Below the pieces are notes generated by a model. The model did not search any database and had not been told where the DNA came from. It saw only the letters and a list, made by a program, of their open reading frames with translations. Position numbers and translations under genes: made by a program. Shown one piece after another: positions 33,534 to 42,130 of a DNA stretch of 64,000 nt. The stretch spans positions 186,001-250,000 of the forward strand of contig NZ_CP015698.1 of NCBI RefSeq assembly GCF_002163715.1, given 5' to 3'. The first letter of the stretch is position 1; each line of letters starts with the position of its first letter. This DNA is from Curvibacter sp. AEP1-3. Lineage in GTDB: Bacteria; Pseudomonadota; Gammaproteobacteria; Burkholderiales; Burkholderiaceae_C.

Positions 33534-34525
33534 TATAAATCCAGCACCAAACGCGCGCTCTTCGACCGGGAGCAGCAGGGCAGAAACTGGTCGTTCGCAG
33601 CCTGTTCTTCGGGCAGGAGGTACTGGTCGCGGTGGTCAGGCATGCCGGCTTTGACGCGGGTGAGGCAGGTGCCGCACACGCCTTGCTCGCACGACATGGG
33701 GATGTCGATGCCGCCTGCGTGCAGCGCCTCGAGTGCCGTCTGGTCAGGCAGCACCTTGATGACCTTGCCGGTGCTGGCTATCTCCAGCTCAAAGCTTCCG
33801 TCGTCGGCTTTGGCGGTGGGGGCAGCACCAAAGTACTCGCGGTGCAAGCGTTCTTCGGGCCAGCCGGCGGCGCGGCCTGCGCTGAGCACCGCGTCCATAA
33901 AGCCTTGCGGGCCGCACACATACAAGTGGGTGCATGCCGGGGCGCTTTGCAGGGTGGCGGCAATGTCCAGTTTCTGTGCCGCATCGCCATCGTCAAAGTG
34001 GTGGTGGGTGTGTGCTGCAAACGGCGCTGCAGCCAGCCGCTCCACAAACGCGGCGCGTGCACGGCTGCGGCTACAGTGGTGCAGGGTGAAAGCGCCGCCG
34101 GTCGCCGCCAGCTGTTCTGCCATCGCCAGCATGGGCGTGATGCCGATACCACCGGCCAGTAGCAGGTGGTGGGGTGCCGCGCCGTCCAGGGGGAAAAGGT
34201 TGCGTGGCGCGCAGATGGTGAGCACACTGCCCTCGGCCACCAGGTCGTGCACGGCGGTGGAGCCGCCGCGGGACGCTGCATCGCGCAGCACACCAATCAC
34301 ATAACGGTTCGTTTCACTCGGCGCGTTGCTCAGCGAATACTGGCGCACCAGGCCATTGGGCAGGTGCACGTCAATGTGTGCCCCGGCGGTGAAGGCGGGC
34401 AGGGCGCCGCCGTCTGCGGCCACTAGTTCCAGGCTGCAGATGTCCTGCGCTTCAGTGCGCTTGGCTGCTACCTTGACCTGCAACGTTGCAGGCGTGCTCA
34501 CTGGGGTCTGGGTGGGCCCGCTCAT
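33533..34525 (-). CDS. vanB: Vanillate demethylase reductase subunit
   Basis: This 330-residue class IA oxygenase reductase passes electrons from NADH through flavin and a 2Fe-2S cluster to the Rieske oxygenase VanA. Domains in order: flavin-binding 'GAHIDVHLPNGLVRQYSLSN' (R-Q-Y-S-L motif), NAD-binding 'LLLAGGIGITPMLAMAEQL' and 'YVCGPQGFMDAVL', and a C-terminal plant-type ferredoxin with 'CEQGVCGTC' plus the distal cysteine in 'FLPCCS'. The start overlaps the vanA stop by 4 bp. The specific substrate (vanillate) rests mainly on the partner gene. Confidence 0.87.
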   Translation of the reverse strand: MSGPTQTPVSTPATLQVKVAAKRTEAQDICSLELVAADGGALPAFTAGAHIDVHLPNGLVRQYSLSNAPSETNRYVIGVLRDAASRGGSTAVHDLVAEGSVLTICAPRNLFPLDGAAPHHLLLAGGIGITPMLAMAEQLAATGGAFTLHHCSRSRARAAFVERLAAAPFAAHTHHHFDDGDAAQKLDIAATLQSAPACTHLYVCGPQGFMDAVLSAGRAAGWPEERLHREYFGAAPTAKADDGSFELEIASTGKVIKVLPDQTALEALHAGGIDIPMSCEQGVCGTCLTRVKAGMPDHRDQYLLPEEQAANDQFLPCCSRSKSARLVLDL

Positions 34526-35577
34526 GCCGCCGCCTCTGCCGCAGCCGGGTTGCGCTCTGCGGCCACCACGCGGTCAATCACCTTGCGGGATTGCACGCCA
34601 CCGGTGTCAATGTTCAGCATCAACAGTTTGCGCTCGGGGTAGGCCAGCAGGTTTTGTTGCTGGCGCTCCAGCATCTCCTGATCTTCCGCAAAAATCTTGC
34701 CCTGGCCGGTGCGAATCTGCGCCGTCAGCTCGGTGTCTTGCGGTTTGAACTTGCGCGCCATGCCCCAGAAGTAGTGGATGCTGGTGTCCGTCTCGGGGGT
34801 GATGAAGTCCACCACCCAGCTCGCGGCCTTGTACTCGTCGGGCGCGTTATAGCCGCCGTGCCCCTGCAGCGCCACACCCACCTCAATCATGATGTGGCTG
34901 GGCGGCGTGAAGTGGCAGATCTGCCAGCGGTCCACCAACTGGTCGTCGGGCAGGCCGTTCATGCGCAGCGCCATCCTCCAGAAGGGCGGCGCCTCAATGC
35001 CTTCCATGTAGCGCTCGGTGATCACATGGTCGCCGTCCACGCGGGTTTGGCAGGGCACTTCGTCAATTTCCTTTTGGCCGATGCTGGTGCTGTGCACATA
35101 GGTTTCGTGCGTCAGGTCCATCAGGTTGTCGATCATCAGGCGGTAGTCACAGGCAATCTCGTACAAGCCGCCGCCGTACCCGAACTGAGGGTTGCCCAGC
35201 CATTCAAACTTGGGGATGCTGGCCACATCGGCCTTGGCTGCTTCGCCGGGCCACACCCACACAAAACCATGCTCTTCGTGCAGCGGAAAGCTGCGGTTGG
35301 CCGGAAAGCCGCGCACGCGCTGGCAGGGCATGGACACGGTTTTGCCGTCGCAGCCCATGGCCAGGCCGTGGTAGCCGCAGACCAGCGTGTCACCTTCGAC
35401 CTTGCCCAGCGAGAGCGGGGCGCCCCGGTGCGGGCAGAAGTCTTCCACCGCGGCGGGCACGCCCGCGCTGTTGCGGAACAGCGCCATGGGGATGTTGCAA
35501 ATGCGGCGGCCCAAGGGGCGGTCAGAAGGGATCTCTTCGCTGCGGGCAGCAACGTACCAGGTGTTGAGAGGAAACAT
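34522..35577 (-). CDS. vanA: Vanillate O-demethylase oxygenase subunit (Rieske)
   Basis: This 351-residue Rieske non-heme iron oxygenase has Rieske ligands in 'CPHRGAPLSLG' and 'CGYHGLAMGCDG', and the mononuclear iron site in 'DNLMDLTHETYVHSTSIG' (His pair) with the bridging Asp. The N-terminus 'MFPLNTWYVAARSEEI' is nearly diagnostic for VanA, which converts vanillate to protocatechuate and formaldehyde. It is preceded by a perfect 8+8 palindrome that overlaps the promoter. A MarR gene lies upstream in the same direction. Related demethylases for syringate or dicamba are possible alternatives. Confidence 0.88.
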   Translation of the reverse strand: MFPLNTWYVAARSEEIPSDRPLGRRICNIPMALFRNSAGVPAAVEDFCPHRGAPLSLGKVEGDTLVCGYHGLAMGCDGKTVSMPCQRVRGFPANRSFPLHEEHGFVWVWPGEAAKADVASIPKFEWLGNPQFGYGGGLYEIACDYRLMIDNLMDLTHETYVHSTSIGQKEIDEVPCQTRVDGDHVITERYMEGIEAPPFWRMALRMNGLPDDQLVDRWQICHFTPPSHIMIEVGVALQGHGGYNAPDEYKAASWVVDFITPETDTSIHYFWGMARKFKPQDTELTAQIRTGQGKIFAEDQEMLERQQQNLLAYPERKLLMLNIDTGGVQSRKVIDRVVAAERNPAAAEAAA

Positions 35578-35603
35578 GGCTTGGCTCCTTGGATGGGAAA
35601 TCT

Positions 35604-35623
35604 TCATTCAGTATGCTGAATGA
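35604..35623. promoter_or_regulatory. Perfect palindromic operator upstream of vanA
   Basis: TCATTCAG (35604-35611), a four-base spacer TATG and CTGAATGA (35616-35623) form a perfect inverted repeat 27 bp upstream of the vanA ATG. This size is typical for MarR dimers, and a marR gene is adjacent. Confidence 0.6.
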
Positions 35624-35707
35624 CGGGAATCATAGACCGAAGTCAATTCCACGGCTAGGGGCTGGGGATGAGGGTTTTCCCTTGAAAAGGGATGAATCCG
35701 ATGGCTG

Positions 35708-35745
35708 GTCGGGGTTGGGGTCGGGGTCGAGGTCGAGGTCGGGGG
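35708..35745. repeat. GGTCGG/GGTCGA hexanucleotide repeat tract
   Basis: About six tandem, slightly variable copies of a GGTCGR-type hexamer lie between the end of the marR gene and the vanA promoter. It is purine and G rich on the plus strand, and slippage-prone. Confidence 0.6.
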
Positions 35746-35752
35746 CTTTGGG

Positions 35753-36259
35753 CTATGCGCTGTCGGACGGCTGGTCCGGCATATCGGCATCGTCCTCGGG
35801 GGCTGGCGTGTTCAAGTGCACAAACTTGCGCAGCAGGCGCAAAAACTCCTCGCGCTCGGCGGGCTCCAGCGCGTCCAGTAACTGCCCGTACATGGGCGCC
35901 ACGCGCGGCAGCATCTCGGCCAGCACCGCCTCGCCCTCAGGCGTGAGGCGCAGGGCGCGCTGGCGGCGGGGCAGCAGCTCCCGCACGATCCAGCCCTTGG
36001 CATCCAGCCGCGCAGCAATGTCGGCAGTCGTCGATGTGTCCAGCGCCACCCGGTCCGCCAGCGTCACCTGGTCCATGCCCGGCGCATCTTGCAGCGCGCG
36101 CAACACGGCGTATTGCACCGGAGTGATCTGCTTGCCATGCGTTTTGGCAAACGTGCCCACCGCCAACTGGTGCGCCCGCCGGATCAGATGGCCGGGTTCG
36201 GCTTGCAGGGGGATGGAAGCGCTAACGGCTGGGTGAGTGGTGGACTGCGAATCAGACAT
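35753..36259 (-). CDS. MarR-family transcriptional regulator
   Basis: This 168-residue winged-helix protein has 'LIRRAHQLAVGTFAKTHGKQITPVQYAVLRAL' (dimer helix), 'LADRVALDTSTTADIAARLDAKGWIVREL' (recognition helix) and the wing 'PRRQRALRLTPEGEAVL'. MarR regulators of aromatic catabolism usually bind the substrate or its CoA ester. It is 175 bp upstream of vanA in the same direction, and a MarR-sized palindrome lies in that gap, so control of vanAB is likely though not shown. The C-terminal tail is acidic. Confidence 0.85.
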   Translation of the reverse strand: MSDSQSTTHPAVSASIPLQAEPGHLIRRAHQLAVGTFAKTHGKQITPVQYAVLRALQDAPGMDQVTLADRVALDTSTTADIAARLDAKGWIVRELLPRRQRALRLTPEGEAVLAEMLPRVAPMYGQLLDALEPAEREEFLRLLRKFVHLNTPAPEDDADMPDQPSDSA

Positions 36260-36354
36260 GGCGGGGCTGGGATGAATGGGCAGGACTATACGGTAGTGTC
36301 TTCGGGGGACGCGATAGCACTGGTGAAGCGGTTAATGCTCATGTGGATCGACGT

Positions 36355-36413
36355 AGTGCTATTGATTCAGTAGCTGCTCGCGCACATTCCATGGGCGCTA
36401 GAGGCCGATTTGA
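36355..36413 (+). repeat. Dispersed palindromic repeat, copy D
   Basis: GTGCTATTGATTCAGTAGCT then GCTCGCGCACATTCCATGGG and CGCTAGAGGCCGATTT form the best-preserved copy of the family. It ends three bases before the stop codon of the Snf2 helicase gene. Confidence 0.8.
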
Positions 36414-36416
36414 TGC

Positions 36417-39020
36417 CTAAGCGCCTTCCACCCGGCTCCCGGTCCGCCCCCAGCGCCGCGCGGCTTCTTCTGCTGTTTGGCCTTGCTCCATGAGCGCGCC
36501 CAGCGGCGCCAGCAGCGCTTGCAGGTCGGCTTCGTCAAACTTGGCAGCGCCTTCTGCGTCATGGCCGAGCACGCTGTCCGACAGCGCGAGTTTGCGGGCC
36601 TGCAGTTCCAGCATGCGTCCTTCGATGCTGCCTTCCACCACCAGCTTGTAGACAAATACCGGCTGGTCCTGGCCGATGCGGTGGGCGCGGGCGGTGGCTT
36701 GTTCTTCCACGGCAGGGTTCCACCACGGGTCCATGTGGATGACGGTGTCGGCGGCGGTGAGGTTGAGCCCGACGCCTCCGGCTTTCAGGCTGACCAGCAG
36801 CACCGGCACTTCTTGGTTTTGAAAACGCTGCACGACGTCTCCGCGCTGGGCGGGGCGGGTGTTGCCGGTCAGGCTCAAAAACGGCAGGCGCAGTGCGGAG
36901 AGCGCATCGGCAATCAGCTCCAGCAGCTCGGTGAACTGCGAGAACACCAGCACGCGGCGGCCTTCGTCGACCAGCGGGACCAAAAGGTCTGTGAGCGCAT
37001 GCAGTTTGGCGCGCTCCATGTCGGGCGCGATATCGCTGCCCTTCACCAGGTAGGGATCGCAACACACCTGCCGCAGCTTGAGCAGCGCATCGAGGATGCT
37101 GATCTGCGCGCCGGCAAAGTTTTGGCGTTGCAGCACGCGGCGCACCTGCTTGTCGGCGGCCACGCGCACGCTCTCGTACAGCTCGCGTTGGCGCCCCTGC
37201 AGTTGCACGCGCTGGATGACTTCGGTGCGCGGTGGCAGCTCGGTGGCCACGTCTTGCTTGCGGCGGCGCAGGATGAAGGGGCGCACGCGCTTGGCGAGCA
37301 GGGCTGCGCGCACCGTTTCGCCGTTCTCTTCAATCGGCTTGCGCCAGCGGGCGGCGAAGCTGCGCTGGTCGCCCAGAAAGCCGGGCATCAGCCAGTCGAA
37401 CTGCGCCCAGAGTTCGCCTAGGTGGTTTTCCAGCGGCGTGCCGGTCAGGCACAGGCGGTGGCGGCTTTGCAGTTGGCGCAGGGCGCGGGCGCTGCGGCTG
37501 GCCGCGTTTTTGACCATCTGCGCCTCATCCAGAATGACCAGATGAAAAGGCTGCGCGGCCAAAACATCGATGTCGCGCCACAGCAGCGGGTAGGTGGTGA
37601 GCACCAGGTCGTGTGCGGGCATGTCGGCAAACAGCGCGGCGCGGTCCGGGCCGTGCAGGTTCAGCACCTGCAAATCCGGCGCCATGTGGCGGGCCTCGGC
37701 CTGCCAGTTGAACAGCAGTGAGGTCGGCAGCACCACCAGCACCGGGCGGTCCAGCCTGCCAGCTTGCTTCTCCAGCAGCACATGGGCCAGCGCCTGGGCG
37801 GTTTTACCCAAGCCCATGTCGTCGGCCAAGATGCCGCCCAAATGTTGCGCGCGCAGGTATTGCAGCCAAGCCAGGCCTTCGAGTTGGTATGGGCGCAGTT
37901 GTACCTGCAAACCGGTAGGTGCAGCTACCGGCTGGGGCTGGCCTATGCTGTGCAGGCGCTTGGCGAGAGCGGCCAAGCCCGCATCGCCCTCTAACTGCCA
38001 GCCTTGATGGGCGCCCACGCGCGAGGCGTCCAGCAAGCTGGCGCGCAGGGTGTTGATGCGGCGGGCTTCCCACGCGCCGAGCTGGATGGGGCCCTTGGGC
38101 GCCATGCGTTGCGGGTCGGTCAGCAAATCCACCATGGCGCCGACGATGGCTTTGAGCGGGCCTGCCTCGGCGTCGATGCGCTTGCCACCCGGCGCACGCA
38201 GCGACACGGTGGCGAGGTCGTCCAAGGTGTCGAGGTAGTTGTGGATCAGCCAGCGCGGGTCGTGCTTGATGAGGTTGGCCAGCATGGGGGCGAGGTCCAG
38301 TGTCTCGCCCTCAATCTCAATCCCTAGGCTCAGCAGCCATTCGCCTTCGCGCCCGGGCAGGGCCAGCTTTTCGACGCCGCGCGCGGGTTTGACCAAGGGG
38401 CTGTCCAGCTCCTTGCCTAGCACCTCGCCGGTGTCGGGGCTGAGGATGAGCCTCCAGCGCTCCACGGGCACGCTTTCGTGCGCAAAGCCGGGTTGCACCA
38501 CCACCGTCCAGCCCTGTGCTTGCAGTTGGGGCACCTGGTCGGCCCAGAAGTCGCCAAAATGCTCTTCCTGCGGCAGCGTCCACACGCTGCCCAGATGCGG
38601 GCGCTGCTTCTGGCTGCGCCACTGGAAGGTGGTGTCCGCCAGCGGCACAAAGCCCATGTCCCACACCGCGTCCATGGCGTCGGCCTCGGCCACCAGGTTG
38701 CGCTGCAGGCGCAGCACTGGGCCGCCGGTGTCGAACAGGTCTTCGAACTCCGCCGGGCGGCTGTTGAGGATGGAGCTGGGGGCGGGCGTCTCCCATCGGT
38801 CGCCGGCCGGGGTGCGGTAGGTCCAGTCGAACTGCGCGAGCGTCACGCTGTCGCCCCGGGGGCCCAGCTTGCCCTGGGGCTTGAGGCCCAGCAAGCCTTC
38901 GCCCCGGCCCAGCGTCATCAACGTGATGCGGGGGCGGAACTGGCCGATGACTGTGAGATCAGCGTCGGACTCAGAGTCGCTTGGGTCGGCAGGCAGAGGC
39001 GGTGTACGCTTGCGATTCAT
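36417..39020 (-). CDS. Snf2-family DEAD/DEAH-box helicase
   Basis: This 867-residue protein has a variable N-terminal region (about 370 residues) followed by the Snf2 ATPase. Walker A is 'ADDMGLGKTAQAL' (about 399-411), the DEAQ box is 'VILDEAQMVKN', and motif III is 'TGTPLENHLGELWAQFDWLMPGFLG'. The C-terminal helicase motifs are 'SLKAGGVGLNLTAADTVIHMDPWWNPAVE' and 'ARAHRIGQ'. Such proteins translocate on double-stranded DNA or remodel nucleoprotein complexes; in bacteria some act on RNA polymerase or in defence islands. No methylase or defence partner is adjacent. It is flanked by two copies of the dispersed repeat. Confidence 0.88.
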   Translation of the reverse strand: MNRKRTPPLPADPSDSESDADLTVIGQFRPRITLMTLGRGEGLLGLKPQGKLGPRGDSVTLAQFDWTYRTPAGDRWETPAPSSILNSRPAEFEDLFDTGGPVLRLQRNLVAEADAMDAVWDMGFVPLADTTFQWRSQKQRPHLGSVWTLPQEEHFGDFWADQVPQLQAQGWTVVVQPGFAHESVPVERWRLILSPDTGEVLGKELDSPLVKPARGVEKLALPGREGEWLLSLGIEIEGETLDLAPMLANLIKHDPRWLIHNYLDTLDDLATVSLRAPGGKRIDAEAGPLKAIVGAMVDLLTDPQRMAPKGPIQLGAWEARRINTLRASLLDASRVGAHQGWQLEGDAGLAALAKRLHSIGQPQPVAAPTGLQVQLRPYQLEGLAWLQYLRAQHLGGILADDMGLGKTAQALAHVLLEKQAGRLDRPVLVVLPTSLLFNWQAEARHMAPDLQVLNLHGPDRAALFADMPAHDLVLTTYPLLWRDIDVLAAQPFHLVILDEAQMVKNAASRSARALRQLQSRHRLCLTGTPLENHLGELWAQFDWLMPGFLGDQRSFAARWRKPIEENGETVRAALLAKRVRPFILRRRKQDVATELPPRTEVIQRVQLQGRQRELYESVRVAADKQVRRVLQRQNFAGAQISILDALLKLRQVCCDPYLVKGSDIAPDMERAKLHALTDLLVPLVDEGRRVLVFSQFTELLELIADALSALRLPFLSLTGNTRPAQRGDVVQRFQNQEVPVLLVSLKAGGVGLNLTAADTVIHMDPWWNPAVEEQATARAHRIGQDQPVFVYKLVVEGSIEGRMLELQARKLALSDSVLGHDAEGAAKFDEADLQALLAPLGALMEQGQTAEEAARRWGRTGSRVEGA

Positions 39021-39027
39021 GGTCAAA

Positions 39028-39070
39028 ATGGCTGCTAGCGCCCGTGGAATCTGCGCGAGCAGCTATCAAA
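39028..39070 (-). repeat. Dispersed palindromic repeat, copy E (inverted)
   Basis: Read on the minus strand, GATAGCTGCTCGCGCAGATT then CCACGGGCGCTAGCAGCC closely matches copies A, B and D. It lies between the VOC gene and the Snf2 helicase. Confidence 0.78.
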
Positions 39071-39101
39071 AGAAGAGCAAATCTCCGTCAACATCCGCAG
39101 G

Positions 39102-39809
39102 CTAAATGCCCATGCTGTTCAGCGTGACCAGGCCCTTGGGCGTCTTGAGCGTGGCGCTCAGGTTGGCCGGGCCTTCCGAGATGGCCACGCCTTCCAGACC
39201 GATGGCCGCGTAAGCGGCTTGCAGTTTGGCCGCGCTCGGGTGGCTCACCCCGATGCTGTCCAGGCTGACACGGCTACGCGGCAGGCTGTTGCGCGGGTGC
39301 AGGCGCAGGGGCTCGGCATCGTCCGGTTTGCCCCATTGAATGAGTGTGGGCAGGCAGCCTTCAAACAGTCGGTAACCGTCTTCCCGCACCGTGATTTGCC
39401 AGTGCAGCACGCCTTTGCGCGAGTGGCGGCTGGCGGGCATGGCCGGGCCGCGGTCGATGCCGATGTTCTTGAGGGCAATGCGGGCGGCTTGCAGTTCATC
39501 GGTGCCGGCCACAAAGTGCACCAGTCGCGGCTCTTGGGCCACTGCGGCACGAAGCTCGGGGTTGTCTAGGTCAAACCAGCGTTTGGCGTGGGGGTTGGCC
39601 GGGCCTTTGGCGCCGGGATTGATGGCAATGATCTCGAAATACGCCAGCGGGTGGGCGGGCGTGGCGATCTTGAAGAGCTTGTTGTGGGTGCCGAATTGGC
39701 TGTGTTCGCCGCCGGCTTCCGGGGTGATCCCGAGTGTGGCTTCGCACCATTGCACACCCTGCTCCAGGGTGTGGGCTGCAACGACGAGGTGGTCTATCTG
39801 TGTTTTCAT
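39102..39809 (-). CDS. VOC-superfamily (glyoxalase-like) protein
   Basis: This 235-residue protein belongs to the glyoxalase-like domain family that covers two beta-alpha-beta-beta-beta modules. 'IDHLVVAAHTLEQGVQWCEATLGI' opens the first module, with a metal-type His in 'DHLVV'. 'GGEHSQFGTHNKLFKI', 'YFEIIAINP' and 'LHWQITVREDG' follow. It probably binds a divalent metal and acts on an organic acid or aldehyde, but no substrate can be named. It is on the same strand as the neighbouring aldehyde dehydrogenase, 36 bp downstream of its stop. Confidence 0.78.
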   Translation of the reverse strand: MKTQIDHLVVAAHTLEQGVQWCEATLGITPEAGGEHSQFGTHNKLFKIATPAHPLAYFEIIAINPGAKGPANPHAKRWFDLDNPELRAAVAQEPRLVHFVAGTDELQAARIALKNIGIDRGPAMPASRHSRKGVLHWQITVREDGYRLFEGCLPTLIQWGKPDDAEPLRLHPRNSLPRSRVSLDSIGVSHPSAAKLQAAYAAIGLEGVAISEGPANLSATLKTPKGLVTLNSMGI

Positions 39810-39845
39810 CGCCGCACGATACCACCCCGGCGCCGTCTCAAACGT

Positions 39846-41282
39846 CTAGCGGCTGACCCAGCTCACCAGGAAGTTCAGCAGCTTGGTGCGGCCCGCTGTG
39901 TAGGGCGGGAAGAACATGCGGATGCTGGGCAGCCAGCCGCCCTTGAGCACCGCACGTTCATGCGAGAAGGCCTTGAAGCCGTAAATGCCGTGCGAGCTGC
40001 CGATGCCGGAGTTGTTGACCCCGCCGAAGGGCAGGTTGCCGTGGGCCACGTGCAGCACGCAGTGGTTCACGCAGGCGCCGCCGGAGCTGGTGTTGGTGAG
40101 CACGGTGTCAATGTTGCTCTGGTTACTGCTCCAGATATACAGGGCCAGCGGCTTTTGGTCGGCATTGATGGAGGCAATCACCTGCTGCAGGTCGGTGTAG
40201 GGAATGATGGGCAGCACCGGGCCGAAGATTTCCTCCTGCATCAGGGTGGAGTCCATGGGCACGTTGTCGACCAGGGTGGGAGCAATGTAGTTTCCAGCCG
40301 TGTCCACCTCGCCGCCACTCAGCACCCGTGCGCCGCGCGAAGTGGCGTCTTTGAGCAGGCCTTCAATGCGCTGGGTATGGCGCTGGTTGATGATGTGGGT
40401 GAAATCCGCGTTGCTGCGCTGGCTCTGGGCGCTGTCGCCATAGCGGGCTTTGATGACGGCCTGGCAGGCGGCCACAAATGCATCGCGCACCGAGGCGTGC
40501 ACATACAGGTAGTCGGGTGCCACGCAGGTCTGGCCGGCATTGACGAATTTGCCCCACATGATGGTTTCAGCCGCTTTTTGCAGGTCGGCAGTCTCGTCCA
40601 CGATGGTGGGGGACTTGCCGCCCAGCTCCAGGGTTACGCTGGTCAGGTTCTTGGCCGCAGCCGCCATCACCACCTTGCCCACGGCGGGTGAGCCGGTAAA
40701 GAAGATGTGGTCAAACGGCATGGTCAGCAGGGCTTGCGAGGTGGCCAGTGCCCCTTCAAACAAAGCCACTTCATGCGCAGGGAAGGCCTTGGCCACGATG
40801 CTGGCCAGCACCTGGGCCACGCGCGGCGCCATCTCCGAGGGCTTGAGGATGGCGGTGTTGCCTGCCGCCAAGGCGGACACCAGCGGGCTGAGCATCAGGT
40901 ACAGGGGGTAGTTCCAGGGCGCGATGATCAGGCAGCGGCCGCGGGGCTGGTTCTGCACATGGGCGCTGTTGCCCATGGTGAGTTCGGTGGCGCGGATGCG
41001 GGTAGGGCGCATCCAGCCCTTGAGGCATTTGATGTTGTGGCGGATTTCGTCCAGGCTGGGCACGATTTCGGTGCCGTCCACTTCAAAGCGGGGTTTATGA
41101 AAGTCGGCGGCAAAGGCTTCGTAGAGGGCCTCTTTGTGCGCGAGCAAGCTGGTGCGCAGCCGCTCCAAACGTTCAATGCGCTCGGCCGCGGTGGACTGGC
41201 GCCAGGCCAGCGCAGTGGCCCGCTGAGCCTCGAAGGTGGTTTGCATCAGTTGCGGGTCGGCATCTTGAAACGGTGAGTTCAT
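39846..41282 (-). CDS. Coniferyl-aldehyde-dehydrogenase-like ALDH
   Basis: This 478-residue class 3-like aldehyde dehydrogenase has the cofactor lysine in 'ILKPSEMAP' (about K147), the base Glu in 'LELGGKSP' (E219) and the nucleophile in 'NAGQTCVAPDYLYV' (C253). The C-terminus 'HGIYGFKAFSHERAVLKGG' followed by a hydrophobic tail is typical of the ALDH3/coniferyl aldehyde dehydrogenase group. With vanAB a few kb away, a role in phenylpropanoid or other aromatic aldehyde oxidation is plausible, but fatty aldehydes are an equal alternative. The ATG at 41282 fits the family start; an upstream extension contains no conserved sequence. Confidence 0.8.
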   Translation of the reverse strand: MNSPFQDADPQLMQTTFEAQRATALAWRQSTAAERIERLERLRTSLLAHKEALYEAFAADFHKPRFEVDGTEIVPSLDEIRHNIKCLKGWMRPTRIRATELTMGNSAHVQNQPRGRCLIIAPWNYPLYLMLSPLVSALAAGNTAILKPSEMAPRVAQVLASIVAKAFPAHEVALFEGALATSQALLTMPFDHIFFTGSPAVGKVVMAAAAKNLTSVTLELGGKSPTIVDETADLQKAAETIMWGKFVNAGQTCVAPDYLYVHASVRDAFVAACQAVIKARYGDSAQSQRSNADFTHIINQRHTQRIEGLLKDATSRGARVLSGGEVDTAGNYIAPTLVDNVPMDSTLMQEEIFGPVLPIIPYTDLQQVIASINADQKPLALYIWSSNQSNIDTVLTNTSSGGACVNHCVLHVAHGNLPFGGVNNSGIGSSHGIYGFKAFSHERAVLKGGWLPSIRMFFPPYTAGRTKLLNFLVSWVSR

Positions 41283-41437
41283 TCGGGGCTCCAGAAAGAG
41301 GGGAGTGTGGACGGTCTCCAGGGAACGGTTGTACTGCCCACACAGATTACAGGCGGCATTGTGGGGGCTTGTGCAGCGACCTGCTGTCACCTGCGCTGCG
41401 TTTTGAGCGCGCTCCCCAAAGCGCCTTGGGGTTGTCC

Positions 41438-42091
41438 CTAGGCTGCCTTGCGGAAGGTCAGGTTGAACCGGTGGGCACCGGTGAGCAGGTGCTGGCCGGG
41501 GTCTACTGTGCGTACGCCATGGAAACGGAGTCGCGCCGGCCCGCCCCAGACCAGCACATCGCCATGTTGCAAGCTCAGGCGTTGTACCTTGTCGCCACGC
41601 TCCAAGCCACCTAGCTCAAATACGGCAGGCAGGCCCAGCGACACCGAGACGATGGGGGCAGCATAGTCGCGTTCGTTCTTGTCCTGGTGCAAGGACATGC
41701 GCGCGCCGGGGGCATAGCGGTTGATCAGGCAGGCGTCAGGCTCAAACGCAGGGTATCCGGCATGTTCGGCGGCCGACATGGCCATTTCCCGGAAACCCTG
41801 GGGCATTGCCGGCCACGGAGTTTGCGTGAGCGGGTCTGTGCCCTGATAGCGGTAGCCGGCTGCGTCGCTGACCCACCCCAAATCGCCGCAGTTGCTCATG
41901 GCGACCGACATGCGCGAGCCACCGGGGGTAACCAAGTGGCGAAGCGGATGGATTTGGATGATCTTTTGGATACCTGCCCAAAGCGCATCCGCCTGCATGA
42001 CAGCAAATCCCGGCAGAGCCCAGGCGCCGGGCGCAATCTCATAGGGAGTTGAGGGCGCAGTGTCCTCTGCGCTGAAGAGATCCAGATTCAT
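41438..42091 (-). CDS. alkB: DNA oxidative demethylase AlkB
   Basis: This 217-residue Fe(II)/2-oxoglutarate dioxygenase repairs 1-methyladenine and 3-methylcytosine. Iron ligands are in 'LHQDKNE' (H135, D137) and 'FHGV' (H191). 2-oxoglutarate is held by the arginines in 'HRFNLTFR' (R208, R214). 'WPAMP' and 'CLINRYAPGARMSLHQDKNERDY' are AlkB signatures. The gene lies between the aldehyde dehydrogenase and the NlpC/P60 gene, on the same strand. No ada gene is nearby. Confidence 0.95.
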   Translation of the reverse strand: MNLDLFSAEDTAPSTPYEIAPGAWALPGFAVMQADALWAGIQKIIQIHPLRHLVTPGGSRMSVAMSNCGDLGWVSDAAGYRYQGTDPLTQTPWPAMPQGFREMAMSAAEHAGYPAFEPDACLINRYAPGARMSLHQDKNERDYAAPIVSVSLGLPAVFELGGLERGDKVQRLSLQHGDVLVWGGPARLRFHGVRTVDPGQHLLTGAHRFNLTFRKAA

Positions 42092-42130
42092 GGGGAACCC
42101 GGTACGGCCTGCGCCGCGTGACTGTCGGGC

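Noticed and set aside
33042..34304. Plus-strand 420-codon frame running from the intron into vanB
   Set aside because: It combines antisense of the intron 5' RNA region with antisense of vanB. The version in the other intron copy ends much earlier, so it is an accident of the junction.
36417..39020. Snf2 helicase as part of a defence system (DISARM-like or similar)
   Set aside because: No methylase, nuclease, PLD or other defence partner lies in the neighbouring genes; the flanks are metabolic genes and repeats.
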